The translations under genes and the position numbers were made by a program. A DNA stretch of 64,000 nucleotides. Origin: Stenotrophomonas maltophilia D457 (lineage in GTDB: Bacteria > Pseudomonadota > Gammaproteobacteria > Xanthomonadales > Xanthomonadaceae). Below are positions 29,725 through 38,374 of the stretch, one piece after another. The notes under the pieces were generated by a model. That model made no database searches and had not been told where the DNA came from. It saw nothing but the letters and a program-made list of their open reading frames with translations. The stretch spans positions 1,893,001-1,957,000 of the forward strand of contig NC_017671.1 in NCBI RefSeq assembly GCF_000284595.1. Direction: 5' to 3'. Every line of letters begins with the position of its first letter. The stretch's first letter is position 1.

Positions 29725-31451
29725 AGACGCTGATCGTCCGCCCACTGTTGCTGCTCGGCCTGCTGCTGAGCCCCATGGCCTGGGCTGACAGCCCGGCCCG
29801 TGCCGATCGCCCTGATGGCGCGGCCATTGCCAGCGGCCACGCACTGGCCACCCAGGCCGGCATCGACATCCTGGCGCAGGGCGGCAACGCCTTCGACGCT
29901 GCAGTGGCGGTGTCGTCCACGCTGGCGGTGGTCGAGCCGATCAGTTCCGGGTTGGGCGGCGGCGGCTTCTTCCTGCTGCACGACGCGGCCACCGGCAAGG
30001 ATGTGATGCTGGATGCGCGCGAGACCGCTCCGGCCGCGGCGACCCCGCAGGCCTTCCTCGACAAGCAGGGCAACCTGGACCGTGATCGTTCGGTCAACGG
30101 TGCCTGGTCGGCGGGTATTCCCGGCCTGCCCGCAGCGCTGGTCGAGCTGTCGGCCAAGCATGGCAAGCTGCCGTTGTCGGCCTCGCTGCAGCCGGCGATC
30201 CGCATCGCGCGCGAAGGTTTCCCGGTGTACGACCGCATGGCCAAGGGCTACGCGTCGCGGCGTGAAGTGATGGAGCGCTATCCCGGCACGCGCGAGGTCT
30301 ACCTGCGCAATGGCAAGCCGATCGCCAGCGGTGACCTGTTCAAGCAGCCGGAACTGGCGCAGACGCTGGAGCGCCTGGCCGCGGGTGGCTTTGATGGCTT
30401 CTACAAGGGCCAGACCGGAAAGCTGTTGCTGGCCGGCGTGAAGCAGGCTGGCGGCAAGTGGACCGCTGAAGAACTGGCCGGTTACCGCGTCAAGCAGCGC
30501 GAGCCGATCGTGTTCAACTACAACGGCTGGAAGATCACCACCGCGCCGCCGCCGTCGTCCGGTGGCATCGCGCTGGCCAGCATGCTGCAGATCCTGGAAG
30601 GCTGGGACATCAGGAAGATGGACCCGGCCCACCGCACCCACCTGGTGGTGGAGTCGATGCGCCGCGCCTACCGCGACCGCACCTTCTTCCTCGGCGATCC
30701 GGACTTCGTGCAGATCCCGCAGAAAGTGCTGACCAGCAAGGATTATGCGCAGGGCCTGCGGGCGACCATCCATCCGGAGAAGGCCACGCCCAGCGACCTG
30801 CTGTCGGGCAACCCGACGCCGCTGGAAGATGACGAAACCACGCACTTCTCGATCATCGACCGCGACGGCAACCGCGTCGGCGCCACCCAGACCGTCAACC
30901 TGCTGTATGGCTCGGGGCTGATTCCCAAGGGCACCGGCGTGCTACTGAACAACGAGATGGACGACTTCGCGCTGAAGCCGGGCACGCCCAATGCGTTCGG
31001 CGTGATGGGCTATGAGGCCAATGCGCCGAAGGCCGGCAAGCGCATGCTCAGCTCGATGACGCCGACCTTCATGGAGAACGCCGACAAGGTCGTGGTGCTG
31101 GGCACCCCGGGTGGCAGCCGCATCATCACCATGGTGCTGCTGGGCATCCTCGGCTACGACGACGGCCTGGATGCACAGCAGGTTGCCGCGCTGCCGCGCT
31201 ACCACCACCAGTGGCTGCCGGACCTGATCGAAGCCGAGGACGATGCGTTCGACGCGGCGACGGTGAAGCAGTTGCAGGCGATGGGCCACAAGATCGACCT
31301 GCCGGGTGACGTCGCCGCAGGCGGCCGCGGTTCCAGTCACGTGTGGGGCAACCTGCAGACCGTGGAATGGGACCGCAAGGCGAACAAGCTGTTCGGCGGC
31401 AGCGACCCCCGCAACCCGGTGGGCAGCGCCCAGGTCGTGCCGGCACGCTGA
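29721..31451 (+). CDS. ggt: Gamma-glutamyltransferase, exported
   Basis: Periplasmic enzyme that transfers or hydrolyses gamma-glutamyl groups of glutathione and related compounds, made as a self-cleaving proenzyme. 576 aa with a signal peptide (LLLLGLLLSPMAWA). N-terminal GGNAFDAAVAVSSTLAVVEP and GLGGGGFFLL; the nucleophile Thr starts the small subunit in DDETTHFSIIDRDGN; PGGSRIITMVLLGILGYDDG follows. The ATG at 29721 overlaps the ferredoxin stop; longer frames upstream run through the ferredoxin. Confidence 0.95.
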   Translation: MKTLIVRPLLLLGLLLSPMAWADSPARADRPDGAAIASGHALATQAGIDILAQGGNAFDAAVAVSSTLAVVEPISSGLGGGGFFLLHDAATGKDVMLDARETAPAAATPQAFLDKQGNLDRDRSVNGAWSAGIPGLPAALVELSAKHGKLPLSASLQPAIRIAREGFPVYDRMAKGYASRREVMERYPGTREVYLRNGKPIASGDLFKQPELAQTLERLAAGGFDGFYKGQTGKLLLAGVKQAGGKWTAEELAGYRVKQREPIVFNYNGWKITTAPPPSSGGIALASMLQILEGWDIRKMDPAHRTHLVVESMRRAYRDRTFFLGDPDFVQIPQKVLTSKDYAQGLRATIHPEKATPSDLLSGNPTPLEDDETTHFSIIDRDGNRVGATQTVNLLYGSGLIPKGTGVLLNNEMDDFALKPGTPNAFGVMGYEANAPKAGKRMLSSMTPTFMENADKVVVLGTPGGSRIITMVLLGILGYDDGLDAQQVAALPRYHHQWLPDLIEAEDDAFDAATVKQLQAMGHKIDLPGDVAAGGRGSSHVWGNLQTVEWDRKANKLFGGSDPRNPVGSAQVVPAR

Positions 31452-31495
31452 TCCGGTAGCGCCTGCTGCTGGCCGGCAATCCGGCCGATTACCGA

Positions 31496-31526
31496 AACCC
31501 CGCCTTTGCCGGCGGGGTTTTCTGTT
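31496..31526 (+). terminator. Intrinsic terminator after ggt
   Basis: AACCCCGCC / GGCGGGGTT, a perfect 9-bp stem with a 6-nt loop, then TTTCTGTTT. It starts 45 bp after the ggt stop. Confidence 0.85.
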
Positions 31527-31571
31527 TCCTTTCTAGCGATTATTTAACGGGCCGGCGCCGATAATCGACGC

Positions 31572-32459
31572 ATGAAACTCTGGTCTATTCGTGGAAACTC
31601 GCAGCGCCTCGATGGCGGTGCGATGTTCGGCAACGCACCGCGTGCGTTGTGGGAAAAATGGGCGGCGCCGGACGAGCTCAATCGCATCGAGCTGGCCTGC
31701 CGCGCACTGCTTGCCAGTCCGCTGGAAGGCAAGACCGTGCTGTTTGAAACGGGTATCGGGGCGTTCTTCGATCCGCGCATGCGCGAGCGCTACGGCGTGC
31801 AGGAAAGCCAGCACGTACTGATCGATTCGTTGCGCGAAGCCGGCTTCGAGCACGAGGATATCGACGTGGTGGTGCTCAGCCACCTGCACTTCGATCATGC
31901 TGGCGGCCTGCTGGCGGCATGGAGCGAAGGGCGAGAGCCGGAACTGCTGTTCCCCAATGCGACTTATGTGGTCGGTGCGCAGCATTGGCAGCGCGCCGTG
32001 CAGCCGCATCCGCGCGACCGTGCCAGCTTCATTCCGGAACTGCCGGGCCTGCTGCAGGCCAGTGGCCGGCTGGAAGTGGTGGACGGGGAATACTCGAAGG
32101 CACTTGGCCGCAGCGTGCGCTTCAGCTACAGCGACGGGCATACGCCGGGACTGATGCTGGCCGAGATCGTCGGTCACGCGCATGCCGGCGAAAGTGCGCA
32201 TGGTGGCGTGGTGTTCTGTGCCGACCTGATCCCGGGGCGCTCATGGGTACACGTGCCGATCACCATGGGCTACGACCGCAACGCCGAGCTGCTGATCGAC
32301 GAGAAGCGGCAGTTCCTTGAAGACAAGCTGGCGCGCAACGTGCGGCTGTTCTTCACCCACGACCCGCAGGTGGCGCTGGCGCAGCTGGGCCGTGATGACA
32401 AGGGACGTTTCGTGACCCTGCACGAACAGGGCGAGCTGAAGGCGCGCGCCCTGGGGTAA
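31572..32459 (+). CDS. MBL-fold metallo-hydrolase
   Basis: 295 aa metallo-beta-lactamase-fold hydrolase with the metal-binding motif [10 protein letters not shown] near 105-114, a later His in [17 protein letters not shown] (bridging Asp) and FTHDPQ. The N-terminus ([20 protein letters not shown]) resembles quorum-quenching-like and other cytoplasmic MBL hydrolases, but the substrate is not evident. It is monocistronic, bounded by terminators on both sides. Confidence 0.88.
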   Translation: MKLWSIRGNSQRLDGGAMFGNAPRALWEKWAAPDELNRIELACRALLASPLEGKTVLFETGIGAFFDPRMRERYGVQESQHVLIDSLREAGFEHEDIDVVVLSHLHFDHAGGLLAAWSEGREPELLFPNATYVVGAQHWQRAVQPHPRDRASFIPELPGLLQASGRLEVVDGEYSKALGRSVRFSYSDGHTPGLMLAEIVGHAHAGESAHGGVVFCADLIPGRSWVHVPITMGYDRNAELLIDEKRQFLEDKLARNVRLFFTHDPQVALAQLGRDDKGRFVTLHEQGELKARALG

Positions 32460-32462
32460 TGA

Positions 32463-32487
32463 AAAGGCCGGGCAATGCCCGGCCTTT
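32463..32487 (+). terminator. Strong intrinsic terminator
   Basis: AAAGGCCGGGC-AAT-GCCCGGCCTTT, an 11-bp perfect stem 3 bp after the MBL hydrolase stop. The A/T flanks make it usable from both strands. Confidence 0.88.
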
Positions 32488-32502
32488 CACTGATGGTGGC
32501 AG

Positions 32503-32521
32503 ATCCACGCCATGCGTGGAT
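32503..32521. repeat. REP-like hairpin
   Basis: ATCCACGC-CAT-GCGTGGAT, an 8-bp stem with CAT loop, just beyond the end of the psiF-like gene. Same design as the 18291-18312 element. Confidence 0.7.
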
Positions 32522-32544
32522 GGCGTTCGATCCGGACGCGACGA

Positions 32545-32838
32545 TTATGACGACTTCAGGCAGCTGCTCATGAAGGTCTTGCGCGCATCACCGGCCAGCT
32601 TCTTCGCGCCCGCGTCAGCGTTGCACTTGCGCATCCGTTCCTGCTGCGGATTGACCGCCTTGGTCTCGGCGGCGTGGCCGCTGAGGCAGGAGCTCTGCGC
32701 GGTCTTGTAGGCATCACCCTTCAAGCCCTTGTTCTTGGCCGAGCATTCGGCCATGCGCTGCTGCTGCGGGGTGGCGGCGTTGGCAGCCAGGGGCAGGCCG
32801 ACCAGCAGGACGGCGGCCAACAGGAAAGAGGCTTTCAT
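32545..32838 (-). CDS. PsiF-repeat family exported protein
   Basis: 97 aa with a signal peptide (MKASFLLAAVLLVGLPLAANA) and two PsiF repeats: PQQQRMAECSAKNKGLKGDA...SSCL and PQQERMRKCNADAGAKKLAGDA...SSCL. Each repeat has a Cys pair that probably forms a disulfide in the periplasm. E. coli psiF is phosphate-starvation induced; whether this gene is so regulated is not shown here. The start at 32838 is fixed by the signal peptide. Confidence 0.88.
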   Translation of the reverse strand: MKASFLLAAVLLVGLPLAANAATPQQQRMAECSAKNKGLKGDAYKTAQSSCLSGHAAETKAVNPQQERMRKCNADAGAKKLAGDARKTFMSSCLKSS

Positions 32839-32961
32839 CGGGAGCTCCAAGGGTGGCGGGTGCGCGGAGCATTTGCTTCGGGCCGGCAAGGCCACGTGAA
32901 GAATCACGCCAGTGCCGCGCCTGCTTGCGGCAACGTTCAGACCGGCGTATTACTTAGCCAT

Positions 32962-33321
32962 ATGGGTAAGTATTATCCTGCCATTGAAGACGTCTTCCAG
33001 GCACTGGCCGACCCGACCCGTTGCGCGATCGTAGCGGCGCTGGGGCAGGGGCCGCGCACGGTGTCGATGCTGGCCGAACCCTTCGGGATGGCCTTGCCCT
33101 CGCTGATGAAACACCTAGCCGTGCTGGAGCGCAGCGGCGTGGTGCGCAGCCACAAGCAGGGGCGCACACGCACCTGCGAACTGGTGCCGGCGCGGCTGGG
33201 CCAGGCCGAACAATGGCTCGCAGAACAGCGTGCGGCTTGGGAAGCGCGTTCCGACCGCATGGTCGATTTCGTCGAAACCCTTCACCGACAGGAGCAGGCC
33301 CATGGCCGTAGACGCAGGTAA
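32962..33321 (+). CDS. ArsR-family transcriptional regulator
   Basis: 119 aa winged-helix repressor. FQALADPTRCAIVAALGQGPRTVSMLAEPFGMALPSLMKHLAVLERSGVV is the ArsR core; it lacks the ELCVCD-type metal-binding Cys pair. This subclass (no metal site, next to an AHSA1 protein) is common. The gene overlaps the AHSA1 gene by 20 bp, so the two are co-expressed. Confidence 0.9.
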   Translation: MGKYYPAIEDVFQALADPTRCAIVAALGQGPRTVSMLAEPFGMALPSLMKHLAVLERSGVVRSHKQGRTRTCELVPARLGQAEQWLAEQRAAWEARSDRMVDFVETLHRQEQAHGRRRR

Positions 33322-33781
33322 CAACCCCGACACCGATCTGGTGATCTGCCGTGTGCTGAACGCACCGCGCGCCGCCTTGTGGCGGGCGTGGACCGACCCG
33401 GAACTGCTGCGCCAGTGGTGGTGCCCGAAGCCGTGGACCACCGAGGTACGCGCATTCGACCTGCGCCCCGGCGGGGCCTTCCACACCTTCATGCAGGGCC
33501 CCGATGGCGGCAGCAGTGACAATCCGGGCAGTTTCCTGGAGATCGTGCCGCAGCAGCGCCTGGTGTTCACCTCGATGCTGGGTGCGGGCTGGCGACCGCA
33601 GTCACCCTGGCTGGGCTTTACCGCCGTGATCACGATGGAGGACGAGGGGCAGGGCTGCCGCTACACCGCGCGGGTGATGCACCCGGACAAGGCCCTGCGT
33701 GACCAGCATGAGCAGCTGGGCTTCTTCGACGGCTGGAACACCGCCATCGACCAGCTGGAAGCCTTCGCCGCCGGGCTGTAG
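33302..33781 (+). CDS. SRPBCC/AHSA1-domain protein
   Basis: 159 aa with the Activator of Hsp90 ATPase homologue 1-like (START-type) fold: RVLNAPRAALWRAWTDPELLRQWWCPKPW at the N-terminus, DLRPGGAFHTFMQGPDG in the middle, and LGFFDGWNTAIDQLEAFAAGL at the end. The start at 33302 overlaps the ArsR-type regulator. The ligand and function are unknown; these pairs are widespread. Confidence 0.9.
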   Translation: MAVDAGNNPDTDLVICRVLNAPRAALWRAWTDPELLRQWWCPKPWTTEVRAFDLRPGGAFHTFMQGPDGGSSDNPGSFLEIVPQQRLVFTSMLGAGWRPQSPWLGFTAVITMEDEGQGCRYTARVMHPDKALRDQHEQLGFFDGWNTAIDQLEAFAAGL

Positions 33782-33799
33782 GCCGGAATGCGGGGTGGA

Positions 33800-33884
33800 G
33801 GGGTCAGGGCCCTTTCTGCGAAAGGGGTCCGACCCCCGCGATGTTGGGGTCGGATCCCTTTCGCTGTGAAAGGGCTCTGACCCC
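33800..33884. repeat. GGGGTCAG-type double palindrome
   Basis: The outer ends GGGGTCAGGGCCCTTTC and GAAAGGGCTCTGACCCC are inverted repeats, and an inner inverted pair (AAAGGGGTCCGACCCC / GGGGTCGGATCCCTTT) lies between them. It belongs to the same family as 27345-27385 and separates the convergent AHSA1 and upp genes. Confidence 0.85.
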
Positions 33885-33895
33885 GGTTCACCGGA

Positions 33896-34528
33896 TCAAC
33901 CGACGCGGGTACCGAAGATGCGGTCGCCGGCGTCGCCCAGGCCCGGCAGGATGTAGCCCTTGTCGTTGAGCTGGGCATCGATGGCTGCGGTGTAGATCTC
34001 CACGTCCGGGTGCACGGCCTTGACCGCTTCGATGCCTTCCGGCGCGGCCACCAGGAAGATGCCCTTGATGCGGCGGGCACCGGCACGCTTGAGCATGTCG
34101 ATGGTGGCGATCAGGGTGCCGCCGGTGGCCAGCATCGGGTCCAGGATCAGCGCGTCGCGCTCTTCCAGGCGGCCGGTCAGGCGCTCGAAGTAGGGCACCG
34201 GCTGCAGGGTTTCCTCGTCGCGCTGCAGGCCGACCACGCTGACACGGGCCGCCGGGATCAGCGACAGCACGCCGCTGAGCATGCCCAGGCCGGCACGCAG
34301 GATCGGCACCACGGTGATCTTGGCGCCGGCAATACGCTGCACCGTCACCGGGCCGGCCCAGCCGGGCAGGGTGTGCGGCTCGGTGTCCAGGTCGGCGGTG
34401 GCCTCGTAGGCCAGCAGCGTACCCAGCTCGTTGGCCAGTTCGCGGAAATCCTTGGTGCTGAGCGCAGCGTTGCGCATCAGGCCGATCTTGTGCTGCACCA
34501 GCGGGTGGCGCACTTCGACGATCTTCAT
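33896..34528 (-). CDS. upp: Uracil phosphoribosyltransferase
   Basis: Pyrimidine salvage enzyme making UMP from uracil and PRPP. 210 aa. PRPP-binding [30 protein letters not shown] and the C-terminal uracil loop [17 protein letters not shown] are present. The start at 34528 ([16 protein letters not shown]) matches the family. It diverges from the TonB-receptor operon across a 169-bp gap. Confidence 0.97.
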   Translation of the reverse strand: MKIVEVRHPLVQHKIGLMRNAALSTKDFRELANELGTLLAYEATADLDTEPHTLPGWAGPVTVQRIAGAKITVVPILRAGLGMLSGVLSLIPAARVSVVGLQRDEETLQPVPYFERLTGRLEERDALILDPMLATGGTLIATIDMLKRAGARRIKGIFLVAAPEGIEAVKAVHPDVEIYTAAIDAQLNDKGYILPGLGDAGDRIFGTRVG

Positions 34529-34629
34529 GGTCGGGAAGGGGGAAAAGGAGAGAGGAGGCCATTTTGCCGGATTGGCGTGTCGAACCCCAAACCGGGCCTG
34601 GATCTGATCTACATGAAATGTGCAGGCGC

Positions 34630-34647
34630 ATGTCACGGCCATGCAAC
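34630..34647 (+). promoter_or_regulatory. Weak Pho-box-like sequence
   Basis: ATGTCAC-GGCC-ATGCAAC has the 7-4-7 layout of a PhoB box (CTGTCAT-N4-CTGTCAC), with 6/7 and 4/7 matches. It lies 50 bp upstream of the phosphorus-scavenging operon. The match is weak; the main support is the operon content. Confidence 0.3.
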
Positions 34648-34697
34648 CTTGCGGACATACCGTGCAGACCCATTCTTAACAGGAATGGGGATTCCCA

Positions 34698-37259
34698 GTG
34701 CATATCAAGACTCCGTTGGCCGTTGCCATCACCCTGACCCTGGCGATGGGGGCCGCGGCACCGCTGCAGGCTGCCGGGCAACAGGCGGTAGCCGCTACCG
34801 GCGCCGTGGCGGCCGACGCGGTAGACCTGGACCGTATCGAAGTGCGCGCCCAGCTCGAATCGCAGATCCGCGCGGTCGACCTCAAGCGCAGCAGCGACGC
34901 CATCGAGGACGCGGTGTCCTCCGATGCCCTGGGCCAGTATCCGGACAAGAACGTGGCCGAATCACTGCAGCGCCTGCCGGGCGTCAGCGTGACCCGCGAC
35001 CAGGGCGAAGGCCGCTTCGTGGTCATTCGCGGCCTGGATGCCAATCTCAACAGCGTCAGCGTGGATGGCATCGCCATCGGTACGCCGGAAGATTCCAGCC
35101 GCGCCGCGCCGCTGGACGTGATCCCATCGGACTCCACCGAGCGCCTGCGGGTGGTCAAGTCGCCGACCCCGGACATGCCCGGTGATGCCATCGGCGGCGC
35201 CGTGCTGGTGGAATCGGCGTCGGCCTTCGACCGCGACGGCCGCAGCCTGCGCGGCAAGATCGAGGGCAGCCACCAGCAGCTGTCCGGCGAGACCAGCCCC
35301 AAGGCCGCCTTCAACTACAGCGAAGTGTTCAACGACACGTTCGGCGTGGCGCTGGGCGTGAATTACCAGAAGCGCCGGTTCGAGTCGGACAACACCGAAG
35401 TGGAGTACGACGGCGAGGACGATGCCGCCCCCGGTGACGTGACCGCGATCAACCTGCAGCACCGCAAGTACGAGATCGAGCGCAAGCGCATCGGTGCCAA
35501 CCTCAACCTCGACTGGCGCCCCAACGAAGACAGCACGTACTACCTGCGCACGCTGTACAGCCAGTTCGACGATGCGGAGACCCGCCAGCGCGTGATCTTC
35601 AACTTCGACGACGCGAAGATGGTCAAGACCGGCACCGACCAGTACCGGCTCGATGGCATGCCGAAGGACTCGATCGACAAGCGCATGCGCTACCGCACCA
35701 AGAAGGAGAACACCTTTGCGGCCAGTCTTGGTGGCGAGAACAAGCTGACCAACGCCGTGGTCGATTACCGGATCGGCTACACCCGTACCGAAGAGCGCGT
35801 GAACGACGAGATGGAGGCGCGCTTCAAGCTCAACGGCAAGGCCTTCAATGGCACCCTGGACCAGAGCAGCCGCCTGCCCAGCTACAGCTTCGACAATCCG
35901 CAGTGGCTGGACAACGGCAACTACGCGTTCGACCGCGTCGTGCTTTCGCCCAAGCAGGTGAACGACAAGGAACACAGCGCGCAGGTCAACGTGCGCTTCG
36001 ACGGCGACAGCAGCAGCATCAAGTTCGGCCTGCTCGGCCGCTGGCGCGACCGCGACGTGAATGTCGATGAGCGCGAACTGCGCGTCGGCCCGAAGGTGGT
36101 GCTGTCGAGCTGGACCACCTCTTCGCCGGAGCATCGCCACGGCAACATGGGGGATGGCATGGACTCGGCTGCGATGCGCGCGTTCTGGGCCGCCAATGGT
36201 GGCCAGTACAGCGCCCGCCCGCAGGATGTCGGCGGCAATGCGATGACGTCGCTGGAAGAGGATTACGTGGCCAGCGAGGACATCTTCGCCAGCTATGCCA
36301 TGGGTACCTGGGATGTGGGCGCGCTGCGCATCATCGGCGGCGTGCGCGTGGAGAACACCCGCTTCAAGGCAGTCGGCAACCAGGTGGACGTGGCCGCCAA
36401 CGGCCGCAGCTTCACCGTCACCCCGCGCGTGGCCAACAGCAGCTACACCAACGTGCTGCCGGGCCTGCATCTGCGCTATGACGCGGCCGATGACTGGGTG
36501 CTGCGCGCCTCGGCCAACAATACCGTATCGCGCCCGTCCTTCGGCGACGTCTCGCCGCGCGTGGGTTACAGCCGCGGTGACGAGGAAGTGCGCCTGGGCA
36601 ACCCGGAACTGGATCCGTACGAATCGAAGAACATCGACCTGTCGGTGGAGAAGTACATCGGCAGCAGCGGCATCGTTTCGCTGGGCCTGTTCCACAAGTC
36701 GATCGATGGCTACATCGTGGAGACCGTGCGGACCAATGATCCGGCCTACGGCGGATTCGACGTGACCCAGCCGATCAATGGTCGCAAGGCCACCGTGCGT
36801 GGCGCGGAATTCAACTGGCAGCAGCAGCTGGCCTTCCTGCCGGAGGGCCTGGATGGCCTGCTGATCGGTGCCAGTGGCACCTGGCTGGACACCACGTTCG
36901 ATGCCGGCATCAAGGGACGTGAGGGCGAGGACTTCACCCTGCCGCGCGCTTCCAAGCATGTCTACAGCGCACACATCGGCTATGAAAAGTACGGTGTAAG
37001 CACGCGTCTGGCGGCCGTGTACCGCAGCGAGTATCTGGACAGCATCGGCAAGGGGCGTGCATTCGACATCTACGTGGCACCCAACACCCAGCTCGATTTC
37101 TCGCTGGACTACAAGTTCACCCCGCGCGTGAGCATGTACTTCGAAGCGCAGAACCTGCTGGACAAGCCGCTGGAGCTGTACCAGGGCACCCGCTCGCGCA
37201 CCCTGCAGATGGAAGAGTACGGCCGCACCTATGCGCTGGGCCTGAAGGTGGCGCTGTGA
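34698..37259 (+). CDS. TonB-dependent receptor of the phytase operon
   Basis: Outer-membrane receptor, 853 aa, with a signal peptide (ITLTLAMGAAAPLQA), a plug domain (DALGQYPDKNVAESLQRLPG, FVVIRGLDANLNSVSVDG) and a 22-strand barrel. The plug resembles the Xanthomonas-Caulobacter TonB receptor class used for carbohydrates and phosphorylated compounds. It begins with GTG; a 7-bp stem hairpin (34669-34689) lies over the ribosome-binding region. The stop overlaps the phytase-like gene by one base (TGATG). Phytate or lower inositol phosphates are the inferred ligands. Confidence 0.85.
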   Translation: MHIKTPLAVAITLTLAMGAAAPLQAAGQQAVAATGAVAADAVDLDRIEVRAQLESQIRAVDLKRSSDAIEDAVSSDALGQYPDKNVAESLQRLPGVSVTRDQGEGRFVVIRGLDANLNSVSVDGIAIGTPEDSSRAAPLDVIPSDSTERLRVVKSPTPDMPGDAIGGAVLVESASAFDRDGRSLRGKIEGSHQQLSGETSPKAAFNYSEVFNDTFGVALGVNYQKRRFESDNTEVEYDGEDDAAPGDVTAINLQHRKYEIERKRIGANLNLDWRPNEDSTYYLRTLYSQFDDAETRQRVIFNFDDAKMVKTGTDQYRLDGMPKDSIDKRMRYRTKKENTFAASLGGENKLTNAVVDYRIGYTRTEERVNDEMEARFKLNGKAFNGTLDQSSRLPSYSFDNPQWLDNGNYAFDRVVLSPKQVNDKEHSAQVNVRFDGDSSSIKFGLLGRWRDRDVNVDERELRVGPKVVLSSWTTSSPEHRHGNMGDGMDSAAMRAFWAANGGQYSARPQDVGGNAMTSLEEDYVASEDIFASYAMGTWDVGALRIIGGVRVENTRFKAVGNQVDVAANGRSFTVTPRVANSSYTNVLPGLHLRYDAADDWVLRASANNTVSRPSFGDVSPRVGYSRGDEEVRLGNPELDPYESKNIDLSVEKYIGSSGIVSLGLFHKSIDGYIVETVRTNDPAYGGFDVTQPINGRKATVRGAEFNWQQQLAFLPEGLDGLLIGASGTWLDTTFDAGIKGREGEDFTLPRASKHVYSAHIGYEKYGVSTRLAAVYRSEYLDSIGKGRAFDIYVAPNTQLDFSLDYKFTPRVSMYFEAQNLLDKPLELYQGTRSRTLQMEEYGRTYALGLKVAL

Positions 37260-38374
37260 TGGGGCGTGGCGTCACTGTCCTGGCCGCCGCGCTGGCGGCT
37301 ACGCTGGTCGCCGGCTGCACGCCGGCCACCGGCAACGATCCGGTTGCGGGAGCGGCCGCGCCGGCCGCCAATGGCGAGCGCGTGGTGAGCACCATCGCCG
37401 AAGCGTTCCTGTCACCGATGACCCCGGCCGACAACATCGACTCGCCGGCGGCCTGGCGCGCGCCGGACGGCGCGCTGTGGCTGATCGCCACCGCCAAGGC
37501 CACCGACAAGCTGGTGGTCTACGACGGCAGCACCGGCCAGCACCTGCGTGACGTCGGCAGCAGCGGCACCGCACCGGGGCAGTTCGACCGCCCAAACGGC
37601 ATCGCGGTGACCGACGACCTGCTGTGGATCGTCGAGCGCGACAATCACCGCGTGCAGGTGCTGAGCCTGCCGGACTTCGCGCCGCTGGCGACCTTCGCTG
37701 CGGACGACCTGCGCAAGCCGTACGGTCTGTGGGTCGACCGCCGTGCCGATGGCTACAGCGTCTACGTCACCGATTCCTGGGACAACGGCGAGGATGCGCA
37801 GGGGCGTGACATCCTGCCGCCGCTGGCCGAGCTGGACGAGCGCGTGCGCCAGTACCATGTGACCCGCGACGGCGCGAAGGTCGAGGCGAAGCTGGTGGCC
37901 AGCATCGGCGATACCACCGAGGCCGGTGCACTGCGCGTGGTCGAGTCGATCTGGGGCGACCCCGAGAACGACCGGCTGCTGATTGCCGAAGAGGACGAGC
38001 GCTACGCCAGCGAGTTCAAGGTCTACACCCTGGCGGGCCGCTTCACTGGCACCACCTTTGGACGCGACGTGTTCAAGGCCCAGGCCGAAGGCGTGACCCT
38101 GCGCACCTGCGGCAAGGACGGCTGGTGGATCACCACCGAACAGGGCAAGCAGCGCAGCGTGTTCCACCTGTTCGACCGGCACACGCTGAAGCCGGTCGGC
38201 GCGTTCCAGGGCAATACCGTGGCCAACACCGATGGCATCTGGATGATGCAGCAGCCCAGCGCGCGCTTCCCACACGGTGCGCTGTATGCAGTACATGACG
38301 ACCAGGGCGTGGTGGCCTTCGACTGGGAGAGCATCGCCAAGCAGCTGGCGTTGCCGCTGGAGTGTGGCGCATGA
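37259..38374 (+). CDS. Phytase-like beta-propeller lipoprotein
   Basis: 371 aa. The lipobox LVAGC directs it to the outer membrane or periplasm. The sequence has the phytase-type ADNIDSPAAWRAPDGALWLIA segment followed by ATDKLVVYDG, then NHL-like blades (GQFDRPNGIAV, LWIVERDNHRVQVLSL, LRKPYGLWVDR) and YVTDSWDN. Predicted to dephosphorylate phytate. The ATG at 37259 overlaps the receptor stop; a GTG at 37256 is possible. The phytase call is by similarity read by eye plus context; a generic NHL or SMP-30-like esterase is the alternative. Confidence 0.75.
   Translation: MGRGVTVLAAALAATLVAGCTPATGNDPVAGAAAPAANGERVVSTIAEAFLSPMTPADNIDSPAAWRAPDGALWLIATAKATDKLVVYDGSTGQHLRDVGSSGTAPGQFDRPNGIAVTDDLLWIVERDNHRVQVLSLPDFAPLATFAADDLRKPYGLWVDRRADGYSVYVTDSWDNGEDAQGRDILPPLAELDERVRQYHVTRDGAKVEAKLVASIGDTTEAGALRVVESIWGDPENDRLLIAEEDERYASEFKVYTLAGRFTGTTFGRDVFKAQAEGVTLRTCGKDGWWITTEQGKQRSVFHLFDRHTLKPVGAFQGNTVANTDGIWMMQQPSARFPHGALYAVHDDQGVVAFDWESIAKQLALPLECGA

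Noticed and set aside
34962..36974. 670-aa ORF antisense to the TonB receptor
   Set aside because: Shadow frame without motifs; the sense strand has plug and barrel features.
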